Shown: positions 1 through 9,054 of the stretch, piece after piece
How positions within the stretch are numbered: the first letter of the stretch is position 1
Layout: the number at the start of each line of letters is the position of its first letter
Origin: Variovorax sp. V93
GTDB lineage: Bacteria > Pseudomonadota > Gammaproteobacteria > Burkholderiales > Burkholderiaceae_C
Assembly (NCBI RefSeq): GCF_041154485.1
Contig: NZ_AP028669.1
Location: 3,224,001-3,288,000 of the forward strand
Length of the DNA: 64,000 nucleotides
Direction of reading: 5' to 3'
Notes under the pieces: model-generated
What the model was told of the DNA's origin: nothing
What the model saw: the letters and a program-made list of their open reading frames with translations, nothing else
Database searches by the model: none
Program-made: the position numbers and the translations under genes

Positions 1-491
1 TTTCGCAGGTCGTGGCCCAGCACGGCCAGGAAGGTGTCCCTGGAATTGGCCACATGGTCCGAATAGGTGGCCATGGCTTCGGCCAGGCCCTGGTCGATGC
101 CTTCGTTGAAGCGCACCACTTCTTCCAGGACCGCCGCATCGACCGTGCCGATGTGCCCCATCCACAAGCGAAGAACCGTGGCCCGCAGCGCGCGATATTC
201 GGCGCCCAGCTGGGAGAGGTCGAACCCCACGCGCTGGCGCAGGCCGCCGTGTTCGGCGGCAAAAGTCTCTTTCAGGAACGGCACCGCGAGCCCCTTGGAC
301 TTTGCCTCGCGCTCCTTTTCCGACTGGGCCGATTCCATTTCGCCGGCAATAGCCAGCAGGATTTCATGCGCATGGTCGCGCAGTTCGACGACGGACATGG
401 TCTCCGCCGGCGGGATCATCGTTCGTGCGAAGGATTCCCACTCGACAAGAATGGGTTCGATGTTGTCCTTGATGAATTGGCTCAGGCGCAT
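1..491 (-). CDS. Sensor histidine kinase with RsbRD-like N-terminus (partial)
   Basis: The gene runs off the left edge of the window, so only the first 163 residues are visible. They are helical, start with MRLSQFIKDNIEPILVEWE, and match the RsbRD-type sensory domain found at the N-terminus of some soluble histidine kinases. The last visible residues, FLAVLGHDLR, are the start of the H-box of a HisKA dimerisation domain, with the phosphorylated His in GHDLR. No signal peptide or membrane segment is visible, so a cytoplasmic stress or redox sensor is likely. I chose the ATG at 491; an in-frame GTG lies six codons upstream. The kinase core and any receiver domain lie outside the window. Confidence 0.8.
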   Translation of the reverse strand, partial: MRLSQFIKDNIEPILVEWESFARTMIPPAETMSVVELRDHAHEILLAIAGEMESAQSEKEREAKSKGLAVPFLKETFAAEHGGLRQRVGFDLSQLGAEYRALRATVLRLWMGHIGTVDAAVLEEVVRFNEGIDQGLAEAMATYSDHVANSRDTFLAVLGHDLR

Positions 492-617
492 GCAGGGCGG
501 AGTATGCACCCCGTGCAGGGCGGCAAGAGGCACGGCGAACAACGGCTGGACAGGCGCCGGGAAAAAGGGGTAATCGATGAAGCGTATCCTGGGGCCTCTC
601 GAACCGGAACACATTCC

Positions 618-902
618 ATGCCTGAACAGCCTCCATCCGGGACCGATCCCCTCGATCCTCCCTTCTTCCACGAGGCCTCCGGCACGGTCCGCTTCTGGGT
701 GCTCATCGATGGCCAGCACATGGGCGCGAGCATCAGCAGGGATGTCCTGCGCTACCGCTTCCGGCCCGGCGCGCAGGGCGACGACCCGATGGAAATCTAC
801 GCGCAGTACGCGGACCAGCTCGAAGCGGCCGTGCGCCGGCGGGCGGCGCAGGGCTCGATCGAGCCCGTGATGCTGCGCGAGTTCGATCTACCCCGCGATT
901 GA
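618..902 (+). CDS. DUF1488-like small protein
   Basis: A 94-residue protein. Its core (VRFWVLIDGQHMGASISRDVLRYRF, then YADQLEAAVRRRAAQGSIEP) resembles the DUF1488 family: a short beta-rich start with a conserved ISR-x-x-L element, followed by a helix rich in Arg and Ala. The function of that family is unknown. The frame stays open far upstream, but only the part after the ATG at 618 looks like protein. The region before it is antisense to the histidine kinase. The start has no strong ribosome binding site. Its last 15 bases overlap the end of the convergent EamA gene. Confidence 0.55.
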   Translation: MPEQPPSGTDPLDPPFFHEASGTVRFWVLIDGQHMGASISRDVLRYRFRPGAQGDDPMEIYAQYADQLEAAVRRRAAQGSIEPVMLREFDLPRD

Positions 903-1799
903 ATCCACGCGCGCACCGCGCGTGCAGGCACCGCTGGCCAGCGTCACGCCGATCACGGCGCTGGCAATGGCGATCCGATCGATGCCCGTGGCGGGCTCGG
1001 CCAACCACCACCATCCGCCCAACGCGGAGAAAACGGGTGCCAGCCCTCCGAATGCCGCCGCCTGCGAAGCACCAAGACGCACGACCGCGGCGCCGAAGAT
1101 CCACAGCCCCAGCAGGCCCGCAACCGCGCCCTGCATCAGTGCCTGCCACAGCACGTCGCGCAGCGGCGCATCGACGAGGCCCGTTCCGCCGCGCCACAGC
1201 AGCCATGGCACCAGCAGGATCGCCGACCACGCACTGACGACGGCCGCGCCCTGCCATGCGCCGAGGCCGGCGCGCCTGAACGACAGCGAGAAGCCGGCCC
1301 ACAGCGCGGCCGCAAGAAGAAAGAGCAGATCGCCGCGCCAGGCGCCCGCATCGATGCCTCGGAAGCTGCCCGCTCCCAGGATGCCGATGCCCGCCGCAAG
1401 GAACAGCAACCCCGATGCGCGCGCGCGGTCCGGGCGTTCGCGCCAGAACATCCAGGCCAGGCCCGCAGCAAAGAGCGGACATGCGCCCGCCATGAAGACG
1501 CCCATGTGCGCCGACGGGGCGAACCTGCTGCCGCTCATCGCCACCAGTCCGAACGGCAGCCCCGCGCCAAGCACCATCCCGGCCAGCCACCGCAGCGGCA
1601 CCCCGCGCGGCAGCAGCCCCACGCGCAGCCACACAGGCATGAGCACGATCGCCGGTATGCCGTAGCGCAGGATCGCCAGGTCGGCCGGCGCGATCGTGGT
1701 GGTGGTCGAGTGGCGCGTGGCCACCTGCCAGATGCCCGCGATCAGCGCCGAAGCCGCGCCGGCGGCCAGGCCGGCTGAAAGGCGCACGTTGACCGTCAT
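888..1799 (-). CDS. EamA/DMT-family transporter
   Basis: A 303-residue integral membrane protein of the drug/metabolite transporter type, with about ten hydrophobic segments in two EamA repeats. It begins MTVNVRLSAGLAAGAASALIAG, and LAILRYGIPAIVLMPVWLRVG is the usual second and third helix region. Such proteins usually export amino acids, metabolites or drugs across the inner membrane; the substrate cannot be read from the sequence. I start it at the ATG at 1799, because the 14 extra residues of the longer frame are hydrophilic and precede helix 1. It lies 38 bases downstream of, and in the same direction as, the AraC-type regulator, so the two are probably co-transcribed and the regulator may control the exporter. 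Confidence 0.85.
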   Translation of the reverse strand: MTVNVRLSAGLAAGAASALIAGIWQVATRHSTTTTIAPADLAILRYGIPAIVLMPVWLRVGLLPRGVPLRWLAGMVLGAGLPFGLVAMSGSRFAPSAHMGVFMAGACPLFAAGLAWMFWRERPDRARASGLLFLAAGIGILGAGSFRGIDAGAWRGDLLFLLAAALWAGFSLSFRRAGLGAWQGAAVVSAWSAILLVPWLLWRGGTGLVDAPLRDVLWQALMQGAVAGLLGLWIFGAAVVRLGASQAAAFGGLAPVFSALGGWWWLAEPATGIDRIAIASAVIGVTLASGACTRGARVDSIAG

Positions 1800-1837
1800 C
1801 TGCTGGCTCCGTTGAATGCGAAGCCCGCAGTGTCCGG

Positions 1838-2611
1838 TCAATGCAGGCGGCGTGCTTCCAGATTCGTGCGCATCTGGCTCGGCGCCATGCCGAACGCGCG
1901 GCGGAAGGCCACCGTGAAGTGCGCGTGGCTTGCAAAGCCCAGGTCCGCCGCAAGCGCACTGAGGCTTCGCTCGCCTTCACGCAGGCGATCGAGCGCGAGC
2001 GTCATGCGCAGCTGGTTGCGCAGGCCATGCAGGCTCGTTCCCGTGTGCATGCGGAAGCGGCGCGCCAGGTGGAATGCCGAGCAGTGGACCGCCTTGGCGA
2101 TCTCGTCGAGCGTGTCGCTGCGCTCCGGTGCCGCGGCGATGTGGTCGCGGGCGCGCTCGACCGCACGGTGGATCTTCGGCGGCGCCGGCCGATCGGCCGG
2201 CCGCACGCTCTGGACCAGGCCGGCAAGATGCTCCTGCACCTCGAGCGCATCGATGGCCTGCATCGCATGGGCCTGCAGGCATCGGCGCAGCAGCAGCTGG
2301 CCGCCCAGCGGCAGGTACACCCGGCCCGCCGGCGCCAGGTCTTCGGCCAGCGTGACCACCACGCTGCGCTGGCCCGCCATCGGGTGCTTCAACTGGTAGG
2401 GCCCATCGGGCGACAGCCACAGCGCGGCCGCGGGATCGCAGACGAAGGCGTCCGCGCCCAGCCGGCATTCGAAGCGCTGGCTCAGCGGCAGCAGCAGGCG
2501 GGGCCCCTGCACGCGATAGGGTGGGCTCCAGCCGGGCTCGGCCGTCTCCAGCGTGACCAGCTGGCAGCTGGCGGAGCCGCTTTCGAAGAGCACGCTGCGA
2601 AGGTAGGTCAT
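1838..2611 (-). CDS. AraC-family transcriptional regulator
   Basis: A 257-residue regulator. The N-terminal ~140 residues form a cupin-like sensing half (DAFVCDPAAALWLSPDGPYQLKHP). The C-terminal ~100 residues are the double helix-turn-helix of the AraC/XylS family, with first HTH around LDEIAKAVHCSAFHLARRFR and second around SLSALAADLGFASHAHFTVAFRRAFG, ending in the typical G-x-x-P motif (GMAPSQMR). It precedes the EamA exporter in the same direction and is divergent from a solute-binding protein gene 135 bases away. Either could be a target. The ligand is unknown. Confidence 0.9.
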   Translation of the reverse strand: MTYLRSVLFESGSASCQLVTLETAEPGWSPPYRVQGPRLLLPLSQRFECRLGADAFVCDPAAALWLSPDGPYQLKHPMAGQRSVVVTLAEDLAPAGRVYLPLGGQLLLRRCLQAHAMQAIDALEVQEHLAGLVQSVRPADRPAPPKIHRAVERARDHIAAAPERSDTLDEIAKAVHCSAFHLARRFRMHTGTSLHGLRNQLRMTLALDRLREGERSLSALAADLGFASHAHFTVAFRRAFGMAPSQMRTNLEARRLH

Positions 2612-2746
2612 GGGTGTGAAAGGCAGCAGTACCGCCCGCCCGGATTCTGCCAGCCGGGTCGCCGCCCTGGTGTTTACCCCGAAAACGCTGAAGGCCGATT
2701 GACAGCCTCACTGCCTACGATCGAGGCAGATTCACCAGGAGACACC

Positions 2747-3565
2747 ATGAAGCCCCAGACCTTCTCGTTCAACCGCCTGACCCGCCGCGCCAGCCTGCTG
2801 GCGGCGGCCTCCGTTCTTGCCGCGTGCGGCAGCTTCGGCAGCGCACCACCCGCGGCCGGCGACATCCACGTGATGACCTCGGGCGGCTTCACCGCCGCGT
2901 ACAACGAACTGCGCCCCGGCTTCGAGCGCAGCAGCGGCCGCACGGTCAAGACCGCGTATGGCGCTTCCATGGGCAATGCCGAAGATTCCATTCCGAGCCG
3001 GCTCTCGCGCAACGAACCGGCCGACGTGGTGATCCTCGCGCGGCCCGCACTCGATTCGCTGGTGGCGCAAGGCAAGGTGGTGCCTGGCAGCCAGGTCGAC
3101 CTGGTGCGCTCGTCGATCGGCTTTGCGGTGCGCAAGGGCGCGCCCAAGCCCGACATCTCGACGGTCGATGCGCTCAAGCGCACGCTGCTGGCGGCGCCTT
3201 CGATCGCCTACTCGGCCAGCGCCAGCGGTACCTACTACGAGACCGAGCTGCTCAAGAAGCTCGGCATCGAGGAACAGGTCAAGCCCAAGAGCAAGCGCAT
3301 CCTGAGCGAGCGCGTGGGCACGGTGGTGGCGCGCGGCGACGCGGCGCTCGGGCTGCAGCAGGTGAGCGAGCTGCTGCCGATCGCGGGCATCGACTACATC
3401 GGGCTGCTGCCCGCGGAGGTGCAGCAGGTGACGGTGTTCTCGGCCGGCATCGCCACGGCCTCGAAGCAGCCCGATGCGGCACGCCAGCTGATCCGCTATC
3501 TCAACTCGCCCGAGGCCGCCCCGACCATTGCAAAGACCGGCCTCGAACCACTGACGGCACGCTGA
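2747..3565 (+). CDS. ModA-like extracellular solute-binding lipoprotein
   Basis: A 272-residue periplasmic binding protein of the ModA/AlgQ fold (GDIHVMTSGGFTAAYNELRPGFERSSGRTV, then PADVVILARPALDSL). The start has a twin-arginine-like TRRASLL, a hydrophobic stretch and a lipobox LAAC, so it is probably a lipoprotein exported by Tat or Sec. The ATG at 2747 has a good ribosome binding site (CAGGAG). No ModB or ModC gene follows, so this is either an orphan binding protein or it serves a transporter elsewhere. The usual molybdate-binding residues cannot be verified by eye, and some members of this family bind organic anions. Confidence 0.8.
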   Translation: MKPQTFSFNRLTRRASLLAAASVLAACGSFGSAPPAAGDIHVMTSGGFTAAYNELRPGFERSSGRTVKTAYGASMGNAEDSIPSRLSRNEPADVVILARPALDSLVAQGKVVPGSQVDLVRSSIGFAVRKGAPKPDISTVDALKRTLLAAPSIAYSASASGTYYETELLKKLGIEEQVKPKSKRILSERVGTVVARGDAALGLQQVSELLPIAGIDYIGLLPAEVQQVTVFSAGIATASKQPDAARQLIRYLNSPEAAPTIAKTGLEPLTAR

Positions 3566-3616
3566 TGCGCCGATGCGGCGGGTCAGTAAACTGGCGCCCA
3601 TCCTCTTCCTGAAACG

Positions 3617-4387
3617 ATGGACGCCATGACCCAGCCCCAGCCCATTGCACCTGCTCTTGTTTCCGCCTTCGCGCCCGGCGGCACACTGCGCGCGTCCATC
3701 AATCTCGGCAATCCGATCCTCGCGAACAAGGACGCGGCCACGGGCGAGCCTGTGGGCGTGTCGATCGATCTCGCGCGCGAGTTCGCCCGCCGGATCGGCG
3801 TGGGCATCGAGCTCGTGGTGTTCGAGAAGGCGGCGGCATCGGTCGAGGCGGTGAAGAACGAGAAGGCCGACATCGGCTTCTTCGCCATCGACCCGGCGCG
3901 CAGCGAAGGGCTGCTGTTCACCGCGCCCTACGTGCTGATCGAGGGCAGCTACCTCGTGCGCGAATCGTCGGAGCTCACCGACAACGCGCAGGTCGATGCC
4001 AAGGGCCATCGCATCTCGGTCGGCGCGGGCAGCGCCTACGACCTGTTCCTCACGCGCGAGATCGGGCAGGCCGGCATCGTCCGGCTCCAGGGCGCGGCCG
4101 CCGCGCTGGCGGCACTGCGTTCAGGCGAGGTCGAGGTGGCCGCCGGCATTCGCCAGCTGCTCGAAGCCGAGGCGCGGCGCGAACCGGGCGTGCGCGTGCT
4201 GCCCGGCCGCTTCATGGTGATCCAGCAGGCCATGGGCACGCCCGCGAGCCGCGGTGCGGAGGCCCAGGCGCTGCTGTCTTCCTTCGTCGAAGAGATGAAG
4301 GCGAGCGGCTTTGTTGCCGATGCGCTCAAGCGCCACCGCATCGAAGGCGCGATCGTCGCACCGTCTTCGATTGGCGCGGCGCTGTAG
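3617..4387 (+). CDS. Family 3 (amino-acid type) solute-binding protein without signal peptide
   Basis: A 256-residue protein of the SBP_bac_3 family. It has the usual order: GTLRASINLGNPILANKDAATGEPVGVSIDLAREFARRIG, then EAVKNEKADIGFFAIDPARSEGLLFTAPYVLIEGSYLV. These proteins bind amino acids or similar small polar molecules for ABC uptake. The first 25 residues (MDAMTQPQPIAPALVSAFAPGG) contain no signal peptide, which is odd for the family and suggests a cytoplasmic sensor-like role or an unusual export route. No permease or ATPase gene is next to it. It follows the ModA-like gene by 51 bases. Confidence 0.8.
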   Translation: MDAMTQPQPIAPALVSAFAPGGTLRASINLGNPILANKDAATGEPVGVSIDLAREFARRIGVGIELVVFEKAAASVEAVKNEKADIGFFAIDPARSEGLLFTAPYVLIEGSYLVRESSELTDNAQVDAKGHRISVGAGSAYDLFLTREIGQAGIVRLQGAAAALAALRSGEVEVAAGIRQLLEAEARREPGVRVLPGRFMVIQQAMGTPASRGAEAQALLSSFVEEMKASGFVADALKRHRIEGAIVAPSSIGAAL

Positions 4388-4399
4388 CGCCTGGCGCTA
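4385..4399. terminator. Short palindromic hairpin between convergent genes
   Basis: TAGCGCCTGGCGCTA is an inverted repeat that can form a 5-7 bp stem. It overlaps the stop codon of the solute-binding protein gene and lies just before the end of the convergent lipoprotein gene. There is no run of T after it on either strand, so it would be a weak or factor-assisted bidirectional terminator at best. Confidence 0.3.
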
Positions 4400-4407
4400 G
4401 CGGGGCA

Positions 4408-4818
4408 TCACAGCTTGTAGGCTTCCACCGGCCCCTGCGAATAGAACAGGAAGTAGCCGGTCTCCGTCCTGAAGCTGTTCTTCTGCCACCCCGGCGGCAC
4501 CTTGAAGATCGCGAGCTGGTCGCTCGACACACCGATGAACGCGGTGTTCCCGGTGTCGGTGGTGATCCGGTTCCAGCGCTCGCGCGTCACCGGCTGCATC
4601 TGCATCTTTGGCTCGCTCCACTCGGGGGTGCGCACCTTGTCTCGCATGATGTAGCGGCCGCCCTGCCGCTCGATCTTGACCAGCTCCCGCAGTGCGCCGT
4701 TCGTCTTCACGGCGTAGACGCCGACCAGCTGCGCCTCGGGCTCGGCGCGCGGGCCGCAGCCGGCCAGCAACAGCAGCGACGACAGGCCGGCCGCAACACA
4801 GTTGAGGGTGTTTTTCAT
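4408..4818 (-). CDS. Small putative lipoprotein
   Basis: A 136-residue protein with a clear lipoprotein signal: MKNTLNCVAAGLSSLLLLAGC, with lipobox LAGC cleaved before Cys21. The mature part is beta-rich (LVGVYAVKTNGALRELVKIERQGGRYIMRDKVR). I do not recognise a named family. It begins 12 bases after the stop of the M1 aminopeptidase gene on the same strand, so the two probably share a transcript and both act in the envelope. Confidence 0.75.
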   Translation of the reverse strand: MKNTLNCVAAGLSSLLLLAGCGPRAEPEAQLVGVYAVKTNGALRELVKIERQGGRYIMRDKVRTPEWSEPKMQMQPVTRERWNRITTDTGNTAFIGVSSDQLAIFKVPPGWQKNSFRTETGYFLFYSQGPVEAYKL

Positions 4819-4830
4819 GGTCGTGCGGCC

Positions 4831-7053
4831 TCAGCGCTTCTGGTTCTCGCGCAGCTTCAGGCTGCCCTGGTAGCGCAGCGCGTGCGGATAGTCTTCCTTG
4901 CCCCCCGCGTCCTGCGCCATCATCTTCTGCTGGCTGGCCTCGGTCTTGGCCAGCAGCGTCGTCGGCAGGTTGAGAACGCCCTTGATCTGGTCGTACTGCC
5001 CCTGCGTGACGCGCCCCGCCGACAGCAGGCGGAACGCGTCGCGCTCGATGTTGAGCAGGAGCGGCTTGTTGTCCGCGAAGTTCTGCGCCTTGGCCAGCAG
5101 GTCGCTCCACGACTGCGTGCTGTAGTTGCTCACGTAGTAGTCCTGCCCCGTGGGCCCGGCCAGCACCGCGGTGCAGCCCGGAAGCTCCAGCTGCGTGGTG
5201 CTGGTGGCCATGACGAAGGTCTTGCGCTGCTCCATCGCGTCGCCGTAGGCCAGCGTCACGGGAATGGTCCAGGTCGAGGCCGGATAGGCGTTCTGGTTCG
5301 GGAACGGCTCCTGGCTGATCGACACGTAGGTGCGGTCGCCCGCGCACTGCGCGTCCACCGTCAGCAGCGGCACGCCGGTCTGGCGGATGAAACTGTCGCC
5401 GATGTCCGCCACCTTCTTGCCGCCGCTCGCCTTCTCCAGCGATGTCCACAGCCGCGACGGCGTGGCGTTGCCGAAGGCATAGTCCTTCAGGTAGATCTGC
5501 AGGCCCTTCTGCATCGCCTCCTCGCCGATGTAGTTCTGCACCGTCTCCAGCACGTGGCTGCCCTTGTTGTAGACGAAGATCGACGGGCTGATGAAACCGA
5601 ACGATCCCGCATCGTTGAGGTTGCGCTGCACCGGGACCGCCGTGTCCTTCAGGTCGGCCACGATCACGGTGTGCTTGTCGAGCACATAGTCGGAGAAGCT
5701 GTAGTAGTCGGGATGGAATTTGATCGTGGTGCGGCGGTCGAACCAGCGCGCGAACGATTCGTTGAGCCACACGTTGTCCCACCAGTCGAGCGTGACGAGG
5801 TCGCCGAACCACTGGTGCGCGATCTCGTGGGTCACCACCGTCACCGAGTACAGCGTGGGCGTGTCGCCCGGCTTGGTCAGCACGCGGTCGGCAAACTCGA
5901 AGATGGAGCCCCAGTTCTCCATGCCGCCGAAGCCGGTGTTGGGCTTGTTGTCGTAGCTGTCATTGGCCGCCACGGTGTCGAACTTCTTGAACGGCAGCGC
6001 AATGCCGGTGTAGTTGTAGTAGTAGTCCATCGCCACCTTGGTCCACTCCATCGCGAAGGTGGCCCAGGTGGAGCGCCCCGGCGGCGTGAACCAGCGCAGC
6101 GGCATCTCGCTGCCGTCGAGCGGGCTCTTGAAGGTGTCCGACAGAACGTCGAACTTGCCGCCGCCGAAGAAGGCGAGGTACATCGGCATCGAAGGCGTCT
6201 TCTCGAACGACACCTGCTGGTAGCCGTCGGGCAGCTTGACGGCCGACTTCTGCGCGGCGTTCGACACCGTCTGCCAGTCGCCCGGCACCTCGGCGGAGAT
6301 CTCGAAGCTGTGGCGGAAGGCCGGCTCGTCCCAGCCCGGGAACCACTGCCGCGCATAGTTGGTTTCGCCCTGCGTCACGATCGCGTCGCTGCTCACGCCC
6401 TCGGGCGTGGAAAGGCCCACCTTGAAGACGCCGGTCGCGGCCGAGCAGAACGGATTGCGGGCCATCTCCTCGGGCGGGCAGTATTCCGCGTCGGAGAACT
6501 GGATCTTGCCGTCCCACTCCATGTGCAGCAGGTATTTGCCCTTGGCGATCTGCCCGTCGTTGCGCCGCAGCTGCACGAAGTCACCCAGGGTCTGCGGCGT
6601 GGGCACCAGCGCGATCACTTCCGAAGGATTCGACAGCTTGCGCAAGGTGGTGCGGCCGTTCGCGAACTTGAGGTTGTGCGCGGCAACCACGATGGCATCG
6701 ACCGGCTTGAGCACTTCGATCTCCACGTCGCCGCGCCCCACGAAGGTCTTCAGCGCCGCATCGGGCCTGAACCACAGCTTGTAGTTGACGGGCCAGACGG
6801 TGTCGGGCAGCTCCATGGGTTTCACCGAGCGGTCGATCGCCGCCAGGCTCGACTCCTGCGATGAAGGCGCGCCGTCCTCGGGTGCCTTGGCGGGATCCTC
6901 CGCGCCGGCCGTGAGCGACGACAATGCGCCCATGCCGGCGCCGCCAAAGGATGCGCCGCCGCCGCTGTCTCCGCCGCCGCATGCCGTCAAGGCGGCAAGC
7001 ATCACGGCGGAGAGAGCCAGGTGATGAACGACGGGTGTATTCAGTTTTTTCAT
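4831..7053 (-). CDS. Secreted M1-family aminopeptidase (lipoprotein)
   Basis: A 740-residue zinc metallopeptidase of family M1 (gluzincins). Visible motifs are the zinc site HEIAHQW followed by NESFA (the third ligand, Glu) and the exopeptidase motif GGMENWG in place of the more usual GAMEN. The protein starts MKKLNTPVVHHLALSAVMLAALTACGGG, a lipoprotein signal with lipobox LTAC followed by a Gly/Ser-rich linker. It is therefore expected in the outer membrane or periplasm, where it would remove N-terminal residues from peptides. The ATG at 7053 is chosen because the lipoprotein signal begins there; the upstream extension of the frame is unlike a protein. The small lipoprotein gene follows. Confidence 0.92.
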   Translation of the reverse strand: MKKLNTPVVHHLALSAVMLAALTACGGGDSGGGASFGGAGMGALSSLTAGAEDPAKAPEDGAPSSQESSLAAIDRSVKPMELPDTVWPVNYKLWFRPDAALKTFVGRGDVEIEVLKPVDAIVVAAHNLKFANGRTTLRKLSNPSEVIALVPTPQTLGDFVQLRRNDGQIAKGKYLLHMEWDGKIQFSDAEYCPPEEMARNPFCSAATGVFKVGLSTPEGVSSDAIVTQGETNYARQWFPGWDEPAFRHSFEISAEVPGDWQTVSNAAQKSAVKLPDGYQQVSFEKTPSMPMYLAFFGGGKFDVLSDTFKSPLDGSEMPLRWFTPPGRSTWATFAMEWTKVAMDYYYNYTGIALPFKKFDTVAANDSYDNKPNTGFGGMENWGSIFEFADRVLTKPGDTPTLYSVTVVTHEIAHQWFGDLVTLDWWDNVWLNESFARWFDRRTTIKFHPDYYSFSDYVLDKHTVIVADLKDTAVPVQRNLNDAGSFGFISPSIFVYNKGSHVLETVQNYIGEEAMQKGLQIYLKDYAFGNATPSRLWTSLEKASGGKKVADIGDSFIRQTGVPLLTVDAQCAGDRTYVSISQEPFPNQNAYPASTWTIPVTLAYGDAMEQRKTFVMATSTTQLELPGCTAVLAGPTGQDYYVSNYSTQSWSDLLAKAQNFADNKPLLLNIERDAFRLLSAGRVTQGQYDQIKGVLNLPTTLLAKTEASQQKMMAQDAGGKEDYPHALRYQGSLKLRENQKR

Positions 7054-7699
7054 GATCGCCTCTGGGTACTCTGGGTAAGGAACATGCGCAGCACTGCGGA
7101 CGCCAGCGGATAGCCGGCGCTGCACATGGCACGCGGGATGAGATGAAAAGCCAACCGTGGAAAACGGCGGGCGGCACGGCGCCCTCCCGTCGAACACCAG
7201 GTTCGTCAGGAACGCACGCTCAAGCCGGATCGCACCGCTCGGGGTTCGGCGGCCCCAGGATGCGCGGAGTGACCGGAGCCATTTCCGTCAAGGCACGGCG
7301 ATGGAAGATGTGCGGGCGCGGATGGTGGCGCGTGGAAGCGGGCTCAGTGCCCGTGCATCGATGCGGCGCCCTGCCGCGCCGAAGAAAGAATGGCCGGTGC
7401 CGGAACGGCAGCGGCAGGCCTGCAAGCGGCTCTTGTCTTTGTTTTCACGCGCATTCCCTCGTCCGTTGAAGTGCGCACAGTTGTAGCTGATCGAATCTGG
7501 CAGCTCAACGACCCGCGGAACTTTTCTCTCTCAAAATGTTCGCGCGCCATAAGCCGAATGGCGTCATGGCCCGCGCCGCAGGCCTTGCGATACGAAGATG
7601 GTTCTGCGCCCGCGGCATCGGCTCGCATGATCCGCAAGCACAGGGACCGTTCGCTGTGACACAGCGGCCACAGTACGAAGGTTCCAGCGCGCGCCGCCG
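7054..7699. other. Intergenic region, no gene seen
   Basis: The 646 bases between the aminopeptidase start and the MFS gene end contain several short open frames on both strands, but none has a convincing start, ribosome site or protein-like composition. Just upstream of the aminopeptidase start is a tandem copy of CTCTGGGTA (about 7058-7076). I see no tRNA, intrinsic terminator or mobile-element end here. Confidence 0.5.
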
Positions 7700-9010
7700 C
7701 TACGAAAGCTGTGAACCAGAGACTGCAGCCACGCGCTGCGCGCGTTCGCGCCACCACAACAGCAGTCCGCAGGCGAACACCACCGCCTGCGTGCCGATGA
7801 GCAGCGCAAAGCCCGCGAAGAAGCCCGCCGCCGACGAAAACGCGGTGACGGCCGCGCCCGCGCCGCCATGCGACACCGCACTGATCACGCCGCCCATCAG
7901 CGCCGGCATGAAGGCCGCCACCAGGCTGCCTGCGCCGTTCGTCACGCCGAAGGCGCTGGCCGTGTGCTCGGGCCGCGAGCAATGCTGCACCGTGCTCGGA
8001 ATGGCCGGGCTCTGCAGGCCCCAGAAGAAATTGGCCGCCACCAGGCAGCTCGCGGCCGCGTACGGATCGCGTGCATTGATGGCCATGAGCACCGACAGCG
8101 CCACGCCCGCGCTCGCACCCATGAAGATGAACGGCACGCGGTCGCGCCCGAGCCTGTCGATCAGCACGCCGCCCACGAACACCGCAAGCACCGTGGCGTA
8201 CTGCGGCGCCGACGCGATCCAGCCCATCTCGCGCAGCGAGAAGCCGCGCGCCTCGCGCAGGTAGGTCGGCAGCCAGTTGCTGCTGCCCCAGAGATAGGCC
8301 AGCGCCGCCGAAGTGAGCAGCGTGATGACGAACAGGTTGCGCGTGTGCAGCGCACCCCGCACGATGCCGCCCACGCGCGCCATTGCCTCGCCAAGCGAGG
8401 ACGGCCTGGCCCCGCCTTCATGCCCCGCCGGCATGCGCACGAAGGCCAGCACCAGCGGAATGCCGAGTGCGATGTTGAGCACGCCCAGCACATGGAACGA
8501 GCTGTCCCACGCGAAGCGCGTGAGCAGGTAGCCCACCAGCGGATAGCCCACCGCCAGCCCCAGCCCCGTGCCCATGTTCACGAGCGCGTGGGGCTTGCCG
8601 TTCTCGTCGCTCTTGAAGTGCGCCTTGATATAGGACGACGCGAGCGAGAACAGCGGCCCCTCCGACACGCCCAGCAGCACGCGCGAGGCCAGCAGGAGGC
8701 CGTAGCTGTCGAACATGGGCGAGGCCCAGGTCACCACGCCCCAAAGGACCAGGCCGTAGACCAGGCTGCGGCGCACGCCGAACAAGGCTGAGCAGAACGG
8801 CGTGAGCACGAAGGCCGACACGCCGTAGCCCAGCATGAAGGCCGTGGCCAGGAAGCCCTGGCTCACGCGGTCGGACGCCGCCACGCCCACGTGCTCCAGG
8901 AACGCGGCATCGGTGATCAGCACCGCGATGTTGATGCGGTCCACGTAGGAGATCGCGACGATCACGAACAGCGTGACGACGCCGTACCAACGAAAGTGTC
9001 TGCTCTGCAT
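7700..9010 (-). CDS. MFS transporter, organic-anion:cation symporter type
   Basis: A 436-residue major facilitator with 12 predicted membrane segments. The start (VTLFVIVAISYVDRINIAVLIT) and the loop after helix 2 resemble the anion:cation symporter group, which includes phthalate, glucarate and 4-hydroxyphenylacetate permeases. As the last gene of the catabolic operon, it most likely brings the pathway substrate across the inner membrane. Its ATG lies 44 bases after the end of the porin gene, on the same strand. The exact substrate is unknown. Confidence 0.88.
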   Translation of the reverse strand: MQSRHFRWYGVVTLFVIVAISYVDRINIAVLITDAAFLEHVGVAASDRVSQGFLATAFMLGYGVSAFVLTPFCSALFGVRRSLVYGLVLWGVVTWASPMFDSYGLLLASRVLLGVSEGPLFSLASSYIKAHFKSDENGKPHALVNMGTGLGLAVGYPLVGYLLTRFAWDSSFHVLGVLNIALGIPLVLAFVRMPAGHEGGARPSSLGEAMARVGGIVRGALHTRNLFVITLLTSAALAYLWGSSNWLPTYLREARGFSLREMGWIASAPQYATVLAVFVGGVLIDRLGRDRVPFIFMGASAGVALSVLMAINARDPYAAASCLVAANFFWGLQSPAIPSTVQHCSRPEHTASAFGVTNGAGSLVAAFMPALMGGVISAVSHGGAGAAVTAFSSAAGFFAGFALLIGTQAVVFACGLLLWWRERAQRVAAVSGSQLS

Positions 9011-9054
9011 GGCCTGTGCCTCTCCTGCGTGGGTGGTGCTGGCGCGTTGCGCGC

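Noticed and set aside
12..617. Plus-strand open frame before the DUF1488 gene
   Set aside because: It is antisense to the histidine kinase, whose GHDLR H-box is clear on the minus strand.
2747..4387. A molybdate or amino-acid ABC uptake operon
   Set aside because: Only two binding proteins of different families are present; no permease or ATPase gene is adjacent.
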